A stretch of 5,739 nt of DNA from Alphaproteobacteria bacterium UBA2954. GTDB taxonomy: Bacteria > Pseudomonadota > Alphaproteobacteria > Puniceispirillales > Puniceispirillaceae. Shown here in pieces: positions 5,718 to 5,739 of this stretch (positions are counted from its first letter, which is position 1; each line of letters begins with the position of its first letter). The position numbers and the translations under genes are program-made. The DNA lies in contig DEBO01000149.1 of assembly GCA_002348585.1 (NCBI GenBank), positions 1-5,739 of the forward strand, given 5' to 3'. Under the pieces are notes generated by a model. The model saw nothing but the letters and a program-made list of their open reading frames with translations. It had not been told where the DNA came from and did no database searches.

Positions 5718-5739
5718 GTTTGCTTTCAATTAAGCTTGT

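Noticed and set aside
5714..5739. Inverted repeat at the right edge as an intrinsic terminator of an upstream minus-strand gene
   Set aside because: On the minus strand the AT-rich stem has a C-A mismatch and is followed by only four T; with the sequence cut at the edge it cannot be supported.

Overview
The window looks like chromosomal, moderately AT-rich alphaproteobacterial DNA. The evidence is the long acidic-tailed omega subunit, the single bifunctional RelA/SpoT homologue next to it, a family-5 (UDGb-type) uracil-DNA glycosylase, and the order dapA-smpB-UDG-NYN-folK-rpoZ-rsh, which I recall as a recurring alphaproteobacterial neighbourhood. A marine SAR116-like or Rhodospirillales-like source would fit, but the sequence alone does not settle it. 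There are no mobile elements, CRISPR arrays, tRNAs or rRNAs.

Layout, left to right. Positions 1-1481 hold the first 493 codons of a minus-strand bifunctional (p)ppGpp synthetase/hydrolase, which runs off the left edge with no frameshift. Upstream of it on the same strand are rpoZ (1533-1946, TTG start) and then folK (2304-2819). The 357 bp between folK and rpoZ contain a possible 18-codon ORF with a strong Shine-Dalgarno, short inverted repeats and weak promoter candidates. A 183-bp divergent intergenic region (2820-3002) carries a good sigma70-type promoter for folK. Two plus-strand genes follow: an NYN/LabA-like ribonuclease-family protein (3003-3521) and a [4Fe-4S] uracil-DNA glycosylase (3592-4236). 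They converge on smpB (4233-4688, minus), and the two stop codons interlock in one TTAA. dapA (4730-5632, minus) lies just upstream of smpB. The last 107 bp are its 5' flank.

How they work together. folK-(sORF)-rpoZ-rsh reads as one minus-strand set. In it the alarmone enzyme follows an RNA polymerase subunit whose N-terminal MAR motif is part of a known ppGpp-binding site. dapA-smpB is a second minus-strand pair, combining lysine/diaminopimelate synthesis with ribosome rescue. NYN-UDG is a plus-strand pair of nucleic-acid enzymes. Most genes are ordinary housekeeping genes. The least explained parts are the small ORF and structured leader between folK and rpoZ, the interlocked stop codons inside a stem-loop, and a few unusual residues in conserved motifs of Rsh and UDG.
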